Notes under the pieces: generated by a model
Database searches by the model: none
What the model saw: the letters and a program-made list of their open reading frames with translations, nothing else
What the model was told of the DNA's origin: nothing
Assembly: GCA_036872755.1 (NCBI GenBank)
Contig: JAVHNS010000017.1
Coordinates: forward strand, 434,001-498,000
Reading direction: 5' to 3'
DNA: 64,000 nt
From: Orbilia blumenaviensis
Lineage: Eukaryota; Ascomycota; Orbiliomycetes; Orbiliales; Orbiliaceae
Shown: positions 47,301 through 58,826 of the stretch, one piece after another
How positions within the stretch are numbered: the first letter of the stretch is position 1
Layout of the letters: the number at the start of each line of letters is the position of its first letter
Made by a program: the position numbers and the translations under genes

Positions 47301-50300
47301 ACCCCCATTTGAAACACCCGTTATTTTCCCAATCACAAACAAACGACCCTCTGACATAATATGCAATGGATAAATTCGCTTCTCTAAGGATCGTATCTCG
47401 TTTTTTTTTTCTTGGTTGACGCCCAGATAAGTAACTACCGTGTGGTTGTGGCCTGGTCTAGTGCGTGGTGGGTGGTGCACTATGCGATCGATCGCTACCG
47501 TACCTACATACCTGTCTCACTTCCCAATGGCCTGGTCAAATGGGCGCTGGTCTGATGATCGATATCGCTGAATCATATACCCACACGGAGCTCGAGATGT
47601 GGAGAGAGACAAGCTTCGCAAGCGATGCGACGGCGCATTCGCGAGGGGAATCGGGCTGGTTCAGTCATCATTTACTTTTTTTTTTTTTCGTCCGACATCC
47701 GCGCCCGTCAGCAATTTCCCATGAATACGTCAGAACCCAATGCTTATGGTCGCAGCAAGCCGTGGCCGGGCTTGGTCGCAAAATATCCATGAGACAAACC
47801 TCGAAAGTCCGCGGAAGACCTCGTAATCTAATTGATGGATTATGACTATTGAATGGATTGCATTCTATCTAACACAGGATTTTGAACACTATGTAGCTAA
47901 GTAGTTGCTTGTCGGCTGTTGGTCCTCATGCAATATCATATGCACGACTATAACGTCAGTAGATTAACAACCTACAGTTTTGATTCCCATGCACATACAC
48001 CCCCCTTCTCTCTTCTTCTTCGATGTTCACAAGAATCAAATATCCACCAACCGTAGCCTCTAACATCCGGCATATATGTACATTAAACCTATGCGAGTGT
48101 GAAATACATGCATAACAGGTCGTGCAAGATCTTGGCTCGATATCGATCTAGTGAACATGGAGGCACCCCTTTCAAGAGAAAGCATGAAAATGAACTACTA
48201 TCCAGGAAGCCTGGCTTTCTATTGGTTCTACGGTAAACAGCCAGATTAACACGGCAGACTATTGGAATCGAAACTGGCCCGGTTGATTCTGGGATTTTCC
48301 TTGGAGGATCGAGCGAAAGAGAGAAAGGGAACGATAACTAGTAGTACATCTCGAGATGTACATTGCATAGCTTCATGATATTTCTTTTTTCGAAATCATT
48401 TATGAGAGGCTACTGTCTATCGCTGTGCCTTTCCTTTACACACCCCCGCTTCGTTCTCGCATGCAATATTTGGGGGGTGATATTTTATCGTTTGGAGGGG
48501 GGGCACAGCGGCGTCTACATCGATAGTTGATCAACTATTAAAGTTGACTTACCTAAGCTTCCTGCGCCGCCGGCACAACCACCACGGCATCGTCGAACCT
48601 AGATAGAATATGGGAGGGTACAAACAAAAACAAAAAAAGTGACGGCGAGTTTACGATGGGTCAGAAGAACACGAGATGATCCTTTGGCGGCGGCAACGGG
48701 TTCCCGGAGAGCCAGTAAAAGGGAAAAAAAGAAGTGAATACGCAAAAGGAATGCCAGAATAATAACATGACCTCAGCTATCGGAGAAACAAGAAGGCGTG
48801 TGCGTGTGTACGACCATAAGCCTAAACAGCCAAGGTAGGTTTCATCCAAGAATTTGTGTTGTTGCTGTTGTGGGTTCCCTTTTGGACGAAAGAGGAGCTT
48901 CGAAGCTAACTGGCTGGCTAAGCTCCATCTGACGTCTGGTCTGAGAGAAGGGCTGTCGGCGGGCCAGTACGGCCTCGAGCGGCCTCTTTTTTTCTTTCCT
49001 GTGTGTTCCCTGGCTTATCCGGAAAATCGTCTGATCATTCTGTAGCTAGTGGTATGTCTCGGAAGCAAATGTATCCAGCTGAATGCAAATAGGCTGACGA
49101 TCCAGCCAGGCCTTAAGCAGCCGGTGGGTGTGATGCCAGGGAACCAACGACGGCTTCTAATTTGAAGCCCATCTCTCTCTTCCATTCCTTTGGCGAGACG
49201 AGCTCCTAGCTAGCTCAGATTTTTCTTTGCTGTTTCGATTGGAATTTGGCTTTGGCAGCTGCTCCAAGCGGATTAACTTGAACCCTTCACCCCCTCCCCT
49301 TGGGACCTTTCACGTGGCTCATTGAAACGACCGATTAAAGATCGCGAAATCGATTTTGACATATTCACTAGCACACCATCTTTCGTATTCTTGCTTACTT
49401 TTTTTTCTCGGTTTTTTTTTTCTTTGCGGGTTCGACAAGACCCCCCCGTACATCTGTGGCACTGAAGTGTCCGGACGGTGGTATTTGTCGGAGCTGGAGG
49501 AGGGGGGTGGGTTGTCAGAATAGTGGACAGGGCATACGTCTCCCACCTCCCTTTACTGGGTGGTGTTCCTGTCTTTATTCTGGTTGGACCATGGACGACG
49601 ACGATAGTGTTAACCAATATCCCGTTCGTTAGAGCCGCGCGATGAGGCGGCGGCATTCGTATCCTTCCTCCGCATAATATACTAAACCTCTTAAAAGTGG
49701 CGTTTTTTGGGGAGGTACTTGAGGTGAAGTTGTCTCGTTCGTAAAGAAAGCTCAAAAGCGGCGCGGGCAGGTGCCGATGAAACCCCAATAAACCGTGGCC
49801 GTGCTTTTTTCTCCTCCCCCCTTCGTGTGCAATATCATACATTACAATATAGTAGGATTCTACATAGCAATGTGAATGGTAGTTAATGTTCAGGAGGCGA
49901 GAGGTACAATATCATCAGGTACATCCGGCTCAAAAATCTGCAGGTCGAGACGAACTCAACGGCACGGCCCCTTCGCAAAAAAGCTGTACGTATGTAGTGT
50001 CCTTTTTTTTCGTTTTTCCAGCTCGCCAAAAGGTACGGGCGTCCAATACACTACTGCATGACGCTGTATGTATGTATGTACAATGTATGTACGTATGGGA
50101 TGTCAAATTTCGAGTGAAAATTTCTTCATTTGAATAGAAATTGTCTTCTTTCTGATTCTTTTCCCCAATGTGCACTTACTCCTGGTACCTACGTAGCATC
50201 CGAGGTTCTGCAGTGTGTAGGTAAGAGCTAGACGTAACTGTATGTAAGGCTCTACTCCTCCAATATTAAGACCACCCCATGTGCCCCCCATCCAATCATA

Positions 50301-53300
50301 GTTACTATACAAGACTAGTCCTCTGCTATCCCGAAATATTTAAAGAAAAAAGGAAAGTGAGAACGAAAAAAAGCAGACGTCGTTCGGGTTTCCTTCAATA
50401 TTCTGGCCCGGGTATTTCAAGCCTTAATTCAAAAGAATGACGGCAAACACCATCCTAAACCCAGTCCTGTCTTTGATCCTGGGATGTTTCCCACTTCCGC
50501 CCATTATCTTGCATATGATAACAGGTGCCAAGGCACGATGAGGTTAGCCTTGAGAGTCAAGCATTTTTTTCGGTACTGCGTACATACAATGCAGTACAGG
50601 ATATACCAATATGATCCGTTTTTTTCTTTTCTTTTGTGAAGGCTAGTGGTTTAGACATGGGACCGCTCCTTCCACCAAAGTGAAGGCAAAATGGAAAGAA
50701 GAAGCCTTGAGAATGCGATGAAACCGCTCATCAGACCAGCTTGGAATCTGTGTTTAACGACGGGATCGAAAATTAAATGACATAAATCGACAGATTTCAA
50801 ATGCACCGTCTTTCGTTTCTCTTTGACATATTCTCGGAAAGCAAGGAAATAAGAAAATAAACAGAATCCTGGCTTCTGGACTCCCTTCTTTCTCCAAATA
50901 ATTTTGAATGTTATGGGGAAGCATCCTTGTTGAAATAATTCCCTTCGATATTGGCCCCTTCACACCATCTTTGATTTATGTTGCAGAACAGAAAGTCTGG
51001 TAATCATTGAAGGGGCAACGGCCAAGGTCGCGCAGCCACCAAAAAAAAAAAAAAAAGAACGATCGTTCCGAGATACTACTATATTGTTCAGGTACCTTGC
51101 GAGAAAAAAAGGGACAAAAAAGATGTGAGCATGCATGCAGCGTTTTACATTCGAGCTTTCTTGCTTTCTGCCACTCAATGGCGTTTCTGATTGCACGATA
51201 CTGCGTCGGTATTGTCAAACAGAGGACCATGTAAGTAAGGTATCTGTACGTAAGAGTCAACAGAAAATTATACAGGCCAAGCCCGATCGATTCTAGGGCA
51301 GTGATTTTCTGGGGAATTGTTTGCAGCGGGATGAGAATTACTGATCTCTTCGAAAAGAAGAAAAGAAAAGAAATAAAAAAGTGAAGCTAAGGGAAAGTCA
51401 AAAAAAAGTTGGGATAAAAAATATCTAACGGCCGGTTCCACAAAGCAAAACAATGAAAACAAGAAGCTGATACCATAGAGAGAGAGAGAAAAGGACCCGT
51501 GTAGTTAAGTTAATTGATTATGAGCGAAGGAACTGGGAAGTCTGGGGTGGATGGAATTTTGCTCGCCGGAAATGGCTATTCGTACGTACGTCGATGTCGT
51601 CGAACGACCGATTCAAGATGGTGGCAGTGTGAAGCGGGACTTGTATAGAGTAGCAGGTTTATTGGGTTATGGGGGAACTTCATAATTGAGGAACGGATGC
51701 AAGTAAGTTTCTTTGGGGAATTTTGCACATACCCACTTGGAAAAGACGTAAACCCCAAGTTACAAGTTCAAAGTTGCTTTTTTCCACCGCTTCTTTTTGC
51801 ATTCTTTCTGTCGTCGCTCTCATATCCCTCCCAGGCAGGTGAGGTAGATAAATGGTCCCAGATAAACGTGATCACAATCTGAGAACCGAAGGGCCGGCTG
51901 GACAGGTCAGGCGATAACATTGGAGAGCTATAACGGTACCGAGATACTGATCAGCAGTGCAGAATGAGGTCCAGTCCAGTACCTCGCAGAAAAACCCACA
52001 TCTTGCGCGCCTAGGCTCTACGTATCACCTGTGTGGGCCGGGACTAGGACTGGTACGTATGTACGTATGTACCGTTCTCCTCTACATGGCAATCCGTGAT
52101 CGAATCATCTCTGAGAGAGTGGTCTTTTCCCGACACTATTAAGATATTCTCTCCGACGAAAATAGTAATCTCAACAGGCTAGCTTACTAGCTTGATAGGC
52201 AAGGACAAGGTGGGGAAAAAAATTGCAGCAAAAAAGCCTATCTTGTCGAAAGTCTGACAAGGCTGGAGAAAGCGATCTCAAGTGAGGAATCTAATGAAAC
52301 TTGGCTCTTTTTCTAACTAAGTCCAGCAAGGAAGTAAACAAGAATTAGACGACGAAGATCATGGACCGGTTGGGGTTAAGGCGTTATTGCTGGGAAGCTT
52401 GGAAAAGGCTCAAAGTTCAATGCACAAGCAGAAGGGAAATAAAGCCCATTCGCGTTCGCAACTCGTGGGGTCGGGGGGTGTGTGTGGTGCGGTCTATGCA
52501 ACGGACTTGCATCACCACCCCGGAGAGACTAGTGTGGAGGGGTTTTTTGTGATAGAGCTAAGTATCCGTTGATGCTTTGCCGAAAGCAAGACCGAACGAA
52601 CGAGAGAATTTTCAAGGACAGGGCGCGAAGGCTGCTTTGGAAGCTGCACATGCTGGCTCCGAGGGTGTCCAGTCAAGTCGAATCGAGTCGAGGAGGGACT
52701 ACCTGGGCCACAAGTAGAGGGAAGGGAAGGAAGAAGAAAATTTCGTTGAATGTAACCGCCTCGACCTGTGGTCACATCTACTCCTAGGAAACATCGGAGT
52801 GGGGCTGGGGGGGCTTCTCAATTGCAAAGCTGATGTTCGCGGAAGGCAGGTCTCACAGCAAGAGCTAAGCTAGGGCATTTGGGACTGGTTATGAAAGAAG
52901 AAGAAATTTATATTTTTATCCTATTTTTTTTATTTTTATTTTTTTTGCTGAAGCCGTGGATATGCTTGGGTACTTGGATGGTATGTACCCCATCCGCATC
53001 CTTCCAGTTTTGCCCTGCCGTCCAGCTCAGAGGGCTTTGGTTTCCCAACGAACATAACAAACCATCCGATAGCCATTTGTTAGTGGGTTAGTCAGATATT
53101 TGATAGCGTCTGTAGGGCAAGACATGCACACAATGTGATAGTTTGATATGGGGCCGATAAGCTGTAAAATACAAAAAAAAAAAAAGAAAGAAAGAAAGAA
53201 ACAAAAAAAAGGAGCTAGACGATAGACAGACGATGTCAACCAACAGGATTATACTAGCGATATCGTACGTATGTGACAGCATACCTAGGTACCTACTTTA

Positions 53301-53700
53301 TCCCGTACTAAAATACCTAACCAATGCTACTAAAAATTCAACACTGCTAAAATTACCACTCCGTACTGTACCGTGTGCTTATGTGACTATCCATTATATG
53401 AGTCCGGTCCTGGGAAAAGAGGCGATATCAATCAGCAGCTTCTGAGTTGAGCGCGGAACGCAGCCGGGATTGATCTACCTGCCAAATTACTGCCTGTAGG
53501 CTGATCCATCGCCAATCAGGTCCGTCCAACAACACAACCCCGGCTCTGACCAGCGCGGGCTAAATCCAACGTCCTCTCTTCCTCTCGTTCACATCCTCTC
53601 CTCCATCTCGAACCAAGAACCCCTCCGCGACCCATACACGACCGGGGAACATCAACCGGGTCTGACTTTTGAATAAGGGAGCTGGTAAGGTCAAGACAGA
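44304..53700. other. Large gene-free region (about 9.4 kb)
   Basis: No open frame here has a recognisable domain, a signal of conserved coding, or a splice chain I can support. The longest, minus 49273-49842, translates into Lys/Pro/Thr-rich composition from short repeats. The DNA has ordinary G+C content, so it is not RIP-decayed. It carries many small repeats such as GTATGTATGTAC-type tracts (50064-50097, 52053-52072) and (AAAG)n at 53174-53202. One minus-strand segment near 44437-44535 looks weakly exon-like. Long upstream regions like this are typical of developmental regulators in filamentous fungi. Confidence 0.55.
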
Positions 53701-54600
53701 CCGACGCGGACGACGAGTCCCAGACACCCGACAAGGGGCTCTTTTCTTAGCTTCGGCCATTTTTCGTCAGGCTGGATTGAACCAGGGCAGCAAGAACGGC
53801 CGACGACACACACATACCCTTCCATCCATACCATACACTCGCCCACACCTATTTTATATTTCATATGCCAGTGCTCATGTTCGTGTTCACATCAATGTTC
53901 AGGCCCATGCAATCCTCTACACAAGTATAATTTGCTCGTCAGAGATATCTCTCGTTACTACTTACCTACTATATACTATTCTTCCCGCTAGCTTGATTAT
54001 ACTATACCCTCTGCACCTGCTGCTGCCGTTGCTGCACCTGTTATTACTATTAACTATTATTATTCCCACGACTACTGCTACCATTTATTATTCACTTACT
54101 CCATTCCTATTAAGAGATACAGTTATTCATATATGACATCCTGAACATCCCTCTTTCCCTGTTTATTTTTCTTTTTCTTTTTCTTTTTTTTGTTTTTTCT
54201 TTCTCCTTCTCCCCCTTCCCTCGTACGTCGTTGCTTTTTCTCTTCCCTTCCCTCTTGAAACGCAAAGATATCGTGGGTTTCTATCGGGGAGGTTCAACTA
54301 TATAGCCCTATTATAAGACCGATGGTACCGGTGGTAATTACACGGCCTGCAGTACTATATCGCCAGGGACAAAACGGGAGCCATCCTCAACCGCTGTCAA
54401 AACTCTGATCTTTCCTCCCCAGCTTGGCTTGATATATCGACATCATATCAGAGTTCACGGACTTAATATATCGAAGCAACGGGCGCTATAGGTTTGGGAT
54501 ATAGGGCGAAGATCTCCCGGCCACGCCCAGTTTGAGTATTCTCAACCGCCAGCCCCATCATCGGCAGCAAGAGCGAGAGAGAGCACCACTACTCTACAAA

Positions 54601-54790
54601 CACCACCACCACACATACTGCACCACCGACCAACAACAACATCATCATCACTACCATCAACAACAACACCACCACCACCATCATTAGTATAGTATCATCA
54701 TCATCATCAGTAACATCAGTATCACAGTATCACCATCGTCGTCATCGTCATCATCACCATCACCACCACCACCAACAAGAACAATACCAA
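54601..54790. repeat. CAC/CAA/CAT trinucleotide repeat tract
   Basis: Nearly 190 bp made of CAC, CAA and CAT (ATC) units with few interruptions. It lies in the presumed untranslated leader, since frames through it do not join the downstream protein. Confidence 0.75.
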
Positions 54791-55654
54791 TAATCTTATC
54801 AACAATCTCATTCCTATCATTATATATATCATCACCATCTTCTCCCCGCCCGAATTAACTCTATCACCACTTTTACTGATTTAAAAACAACCATTCTTCC
54901 ACCTCTTCTCTCTTCTCTCTCTCTCTCTCTCTTTTTTTTTTTGTTTTCACTCCCTCTCACTCTTCCTCTTGATCTTGGTTTGATGATATATGCTGCCGCT
55001 TTGGTCGTATCCGGTATTTCTCCTCCAAGGTAAGGATTCGCCCAACCTGCCCACCCGCCTGCTTTTCTTCTCCTTGCCCACTTGCCTGCCCACTGCACTC
55101 GCCCTGCTTGCCTGCCTGCCGCCGTTATACATCCAGAGCATATATACATATACACCCTATATACTATATATATATCTGCACTTCAATACATCTCCGTGCT
55201 CTACCTGTACCTTTTCTGCATCCGCCAGGACGGTGCACCCACCCGTTTAAACATCCTGTCCACCATCCATGCGCACATCTTCATTCCACACACGTCCAGT
55301 CTCGAACCGCACGCAACACACACACTTTTGCTGCCCCAGTCCTCATTGAGCCCTCAACCGCCTGTGCCATCCCACACCGAGCTCTGCTGCTACTCATAAC
55401 TCCAGCATCACCCTCCCGGGTCACTTCGAGCCCTCCCACCCCCTTCATATGCACCCATACAGATACACATACCTATAAGCCTCCATTCATTCTTCCATAT
55501 CTTATATATACCATCAAAGGCCCCAAGAGAGATAAAAAATTAAAAAAATAGTGTCATCCAAGAGAAAGCCAAACAAAAAAAAAAAAAACAAAGAAACAGA
55601 AAAACCCCAAGACCGTAACTGCACTATACTGTAATTCCTTTCCCTTTCTATCAG

Positions 55655-55720
55655 CTACCACCACCACCACTCCACTACCACTACCACTACCACTACCACT
55701 ACCACTACCACACTACCAAC
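55655..55720. repeat. CTACCA hexamer repeat
   Basis: Several tandem copies of CTACCA between 55674 and 55710, flanked by CCACCA units. A simple microsatellite in the leader region. Confidence 0.8.
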
Positions 55721-56030
55721 AGTTCTACCCACATCACCACCTGACATATCCTTCCCCAAATTCCAAATCCCCGACTGCATGCTTCCCATTAGTTGTGTTC
55801 CACAGCGTCGTTAGTCTTGAGATTTCGATCGTCTCTTGTCTGTCTGAATGATTGGCTTATTCTCTATTGATCAGCCGCTAGCTTCCTCCAACCCTGACGT
55901 TCGTTACTGGATTCTCGTCCTTCTCTAATATCATTCGCTAGCTTCCTCAAGGACCTTTCTGAGTCTATACATCTGATCTGCTTCCTCTCTTTGGTTTCGT
56001 TGTTCTAGTAATATCCTTCTTTCCGACAAT

Positions 56031-58826
56031 ATGGATATCAAGAGTCTTCTCAACCCCTCCGCCAAAGGGGGTGCCTATCCTCCTCCTCCTCAACCCCATG
56101 ACATCAGCGAAGAGGACCCCATACGGTCGACAAAATCTTCCTCGACGTCTTCCAGGGTTTCCCGGCATCATGCAACTCCAAGAAGTCAAGCCGACGAGCA
56201 TAACAGGTACCACAAGTATGCAACTGTTGGTAGCTCAAGTGCTGGGTCCATGACCGCCAGAAGTTCCATATCAAGTCTTTCAAGCTTCCAGTCCTCGAAC
56301 AGTCTCACCAGCCTGACGACATCATCTAGTGCTGGTTCCATATCCAAGGGCTCATTGGGCAGCCCAATCCATGAATCCCTGGGACGCCCCAAGCCTGATT
56401 TTAGGATACCAATCTATGCTTTTGATATCACTCAAAACAGTGCCCGGCTTCCACCTCGTGGCCTCTACACTCCAAGCGAGTCGGATTATAGCCCTTCAAC
56501 AACCATGACCCAGTATTTCCCCTCACACCCAGACGTAACACAAGACCGGATTGCGAGGGAAGAAATCCCGGGTTCCAATTTGACAACACTCGCTGCATTG
56601 GCAGCCAGCCAAGATGTCAAGAGACACCAGCTGGAGCTTGACTTTGCAGATGCTAGATATCCTTATGGGGTTCAACATTCGCCGTATGAGGGAACTCCCA
56701 CGTGTTCCTATGTTTCTCAGCTACGCCAGCGTGCGGATCTTGTCCCTAAGCAGGTCAACGCTTTTGGCCATGTCTCTGCACAGGAAGTTTACGCCATCAG
56801 CAAGCTCCAGCTTTCCGGCACCCCTAGCACCTTGTCACCCACAAGTACCATTGGCCCGTCAGGTTCAACAACATCTGTTGTCATGGACCTTTTTTCCGCC
56901 CCGAAATGCTCCTACGTTGACGACTGTAACACAGGATCACCTCTGAGAAAAGTGGTATCCCATATCTTTGGGAGGAATAAGCTGTCCACGAGGCAGATTC
57001 CCAAGAACATCTGGGTTTACTACTGCCGGAAGCATTACCAGAGATCTCGCTACCGCGACCCTAAGGGATTCGCAAAGCTTCAATGCGAGTTGGTTAGAAG
57101 GCAGGTTGAGAGGCTAGATACCTGGGGTGGTGTTGAAGATTGGGTTATCAAGGTTCGCAGAAGGGAGGAGCTCCGCATATCGAAAGAAAGCAAAGCCGCC
57201 GGCCCCTATAGTCCTGATGCCTCAGATGACTTTGACGACGAATACGGTCGACGCGATTCCGTCCACCAGGGATCTTCCGATATTCATTGGATATCAATGA
57301 TGACTGGGACTGGAAAGTCTGTTGATGACGTTCGGTTCTTGCTACGCAGAGTAGAGGTTGAAATTATCGATCGTGGTGGCATCTTCCCCGATGTTGAGAT
57401 CTTGCCGAATGTTCGACCCTCTGCCATCGCTGGTGATATGAACTCCATTTCTCGCGTTGGAATGGGAGAGGTTGAAGGTCTCGAGGTCGTCGAGGGCGGA
57501 AAGGCTAAGAAGTCGAGAGGATCTCTGATGGACGTCTTCAGCTCGCCTCGCAAGTTACCATCTCGCAAGTCATTGGAGGAAGCCATGGTCGTTACCGGAT
57601 CTACGGTTGCTGCTCAGGCTAAGCTCCAGAAATCTAGCAGGCCACCTTTTATCCAAGAATACTCCCCACCATCTCTAGATGACGAAGATTTCCCCTCACC
57701 AACGAGGCCTAAGCGTAAAGCTAGCAAACCACTTCCGATTACGGTTCTCCCTCCCCAGGAAACAACTTACCCTGAAGCCTGCCATAACTATGGACATTCG
57801 CAAATGCCTGCTCTCCGAGAAGCCGAGTCGACCGCCGAGACTGAGCGGTTATTGCTCAAGTATCGATCGAAGCGCGCCCGTCCTGGTGTCGATGGGTTTT
57901 TAGAATATCACGACTACCACTGTGATGAGCTTCCGTCTCCAGTGTCGACTCGTCGCCATTCTCTTGACCTTGAAAGCGATATGCCGTCCCTTCCTCTTCT
58001 CGCGGAGAGACTGGAGGAGCAGCTCGTTCGTTCCCCATCGATGGAAGATCTTACACTCGCCGGTTTGCCACTCAAGTCGGCTAAGACAACTGGAGAGGCC
58101 TTTTGCTCCTTTGAGCAAAAAGACCTCAAGATTGTTCTTGTCACGCCACCCCCATCTGCTTGTGGCGACTACACCCGCGCCCCTACCGAGGCTCTCCCTA
58201 CTACAGATGGTGAAATTGCCCAACTCGGCGTTACCGAGGCGCAGCCGTTGCTAGCCATTGATCCGGAATCCGAACGTACAGTCCTTGCCGTTGAAGTGCC
58301 ACAGCACGTCCGCGACTTTGTCATGGGAAGCTGGAGCAGGAAGCGCGCGGTTCGGATGAAGAACCTCTTTGGAGATCAAATCGCTAAACCAACAGAATCC
58401 CGTCTTTTGGGATACCGTCCTTCCAGGCGAAAGGGGAGCCCTTCCGGAAGGAGCCCTCTCACGAAGAGGGTTGGCGGACAGGCGCAAGACTACGTTGAGT
58501 TTGCTAAGGAGAGCGTCCGCTCAGGTGTACGACAACTGCGTACGAGTTTTGCTCTACAAAGCGAGCCAACGGAAGAGTCAATGTCGCTACCGTCTAATAG
58601 AAAGTCCTTTTCACTCCTCTCAAAACCCAATCCAGGCGTCACTACCCCCACTACCCCCACATCCTCTAGTAAGAGGCGACACAGAGCTTCTTCTGCCGGG
58701 CCAGCTGGTACAAGCTCGTCGTCTAATGTGTCGATGCGACGGACCGTGACCACCACTCCGGCCAAGTGCGCTCAGGAACAAAGCCGCACTTGGGCGAGGG
58801 GTACGTCTGGTTCCCGATTTCCCTAA
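56031..58826 (+). CDS. Fungal-specific putative regulator with a Cys/His motif, 931 aa
   Basis: Uninterrupted 931-aa frame. I do not recognise a named gene. The N-terminal 140 residues are Ser/Thr-rich and low-complexity. The conserved-looking core is at about 290-365: Cys293-x5-Cys299-x11-His311-x20-Cys332-x2-His335, within KCSYVDDC, HIFGRNKLSTRQIP and YYCRKHYQRSRYR. This spacing could bind zinc, and the basic RKHYQRSRYR would suit DNA or RNA contact. A helical segment follows (LQCELVRRQVERL). The C-terminal half is disordered, with Lys/Arg clusters such as RPKRKASKP. A nuclear regulator is inferred only from this composition and from the unusually large gene-free flanks. A GTACGT near 58801 leaves a spliced, longer C-terminus possible. 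Confidence 0.75.
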   Translation: MDIKSLLNPSAKGGAYPPPPQPHDISEEDPIRSTKSSSTSSRVSRHHATPRSQADEHNRYHKYATVGSSSAGSMTARSSISSLSSFQSSNSLTSLTTSSSAGSISKGSLGSPIHESLGRPKPDFRIPIYAFDITQNSARLPPRGLYTPSESDYSPSTTMTQYFPSHPDVTQDRIAREEIPGSNLTTLAALAASQDVKRHQLELDFADARYPYGVQHSPYEGTPTCSYVSQLRQRADLVPKQVNAFGHVSAQEVYAISKLQLSGTPSTLSPTSTIGPSGSTTSVVMDLFSAPKCSYVDDCNTGSPLRKVVSHIFGRNKLSTRQIPKNIWVYYCRKHYQRSRYRDPKGFAKLQCELVRRQVERLDTWGGVEDWVIKVRRREELRISKESKAAGPYSPDASDDFDDEYGRRDSVHQGSSDIHWISMMTGTGKSVDDVRFLLRRVEVEIIDRGGIFPDVEILPNVRPSAIAGDMNSISRVGMGEVEGLEVVEGGKAKKSRGSLMDVFSSPRKLPSRKSLEEAMVVTGSTVAAQAKLQKSSRPPFIQEYSPPSLDDEDFPSPTRPKRKASKPLPITVLPPQETTYPEACHNYGHSQMPALREAESTAETERLLLKYRSKRARPGVDGFLEYHDYHCDELPSPVSTRRHSLDLESDMPSLPLLAERLEEQLVRSPSMEDLTLAGLPLKSAKTTGEAFCSFEQKDLKIVLVTPPPSACGDYTRAPTEALPTTDGEIAQLGVTEAQPLLAIDPESERTVLAVEVPQHVRDFVMGSWSRKRAVRMKNLFGDQIAKPTESRLLGYRPSRRKGSPSGRSPLTKRVGGQAQDYVEFAKESVRSGVRQLRTSFALQSEPTEESMSLPSNRKSFSLLSKPNPGVTTPTTPTSSSKRRHRASSAGPAGTSSSSNVSMRRTVTTTPAKCAQEQSRTWARGTSGSRFP

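Larger units (their letters stand above)
53701..56030 (+). other. Pyrimidine/CAN-rich leader of the 931-aa protein gene
   Basis: From about 53.7 kb the plus strand turns strongly C/T- and C/A-rich up to the start codon, as in long fungal 5' UTRs. It holds a pyrimidine tract at 54136-54245, a CAN-trinucleotide tract at 54601-54790 and a CTACCA tract at 55655-55720. Several short upstream ATGs are present. A 5' UTR intron cannot be excluded. Confidence 0.5.

Noticed and set aside
49273..49842. 189-codon minus-strand ORF in the gene-free region
   Set aside because: Lys, Pro and Thr runs reflect short homopolymers on the DNA; no domain, no splice context, no sign of conserved protein.
53669..54136. 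155-codon plus-strand ORF
   Set aside because: It lies in the pyrimidine-rich leader and encodes Leu/Ile/Pro low-complexity from CTA/CTT repeats.
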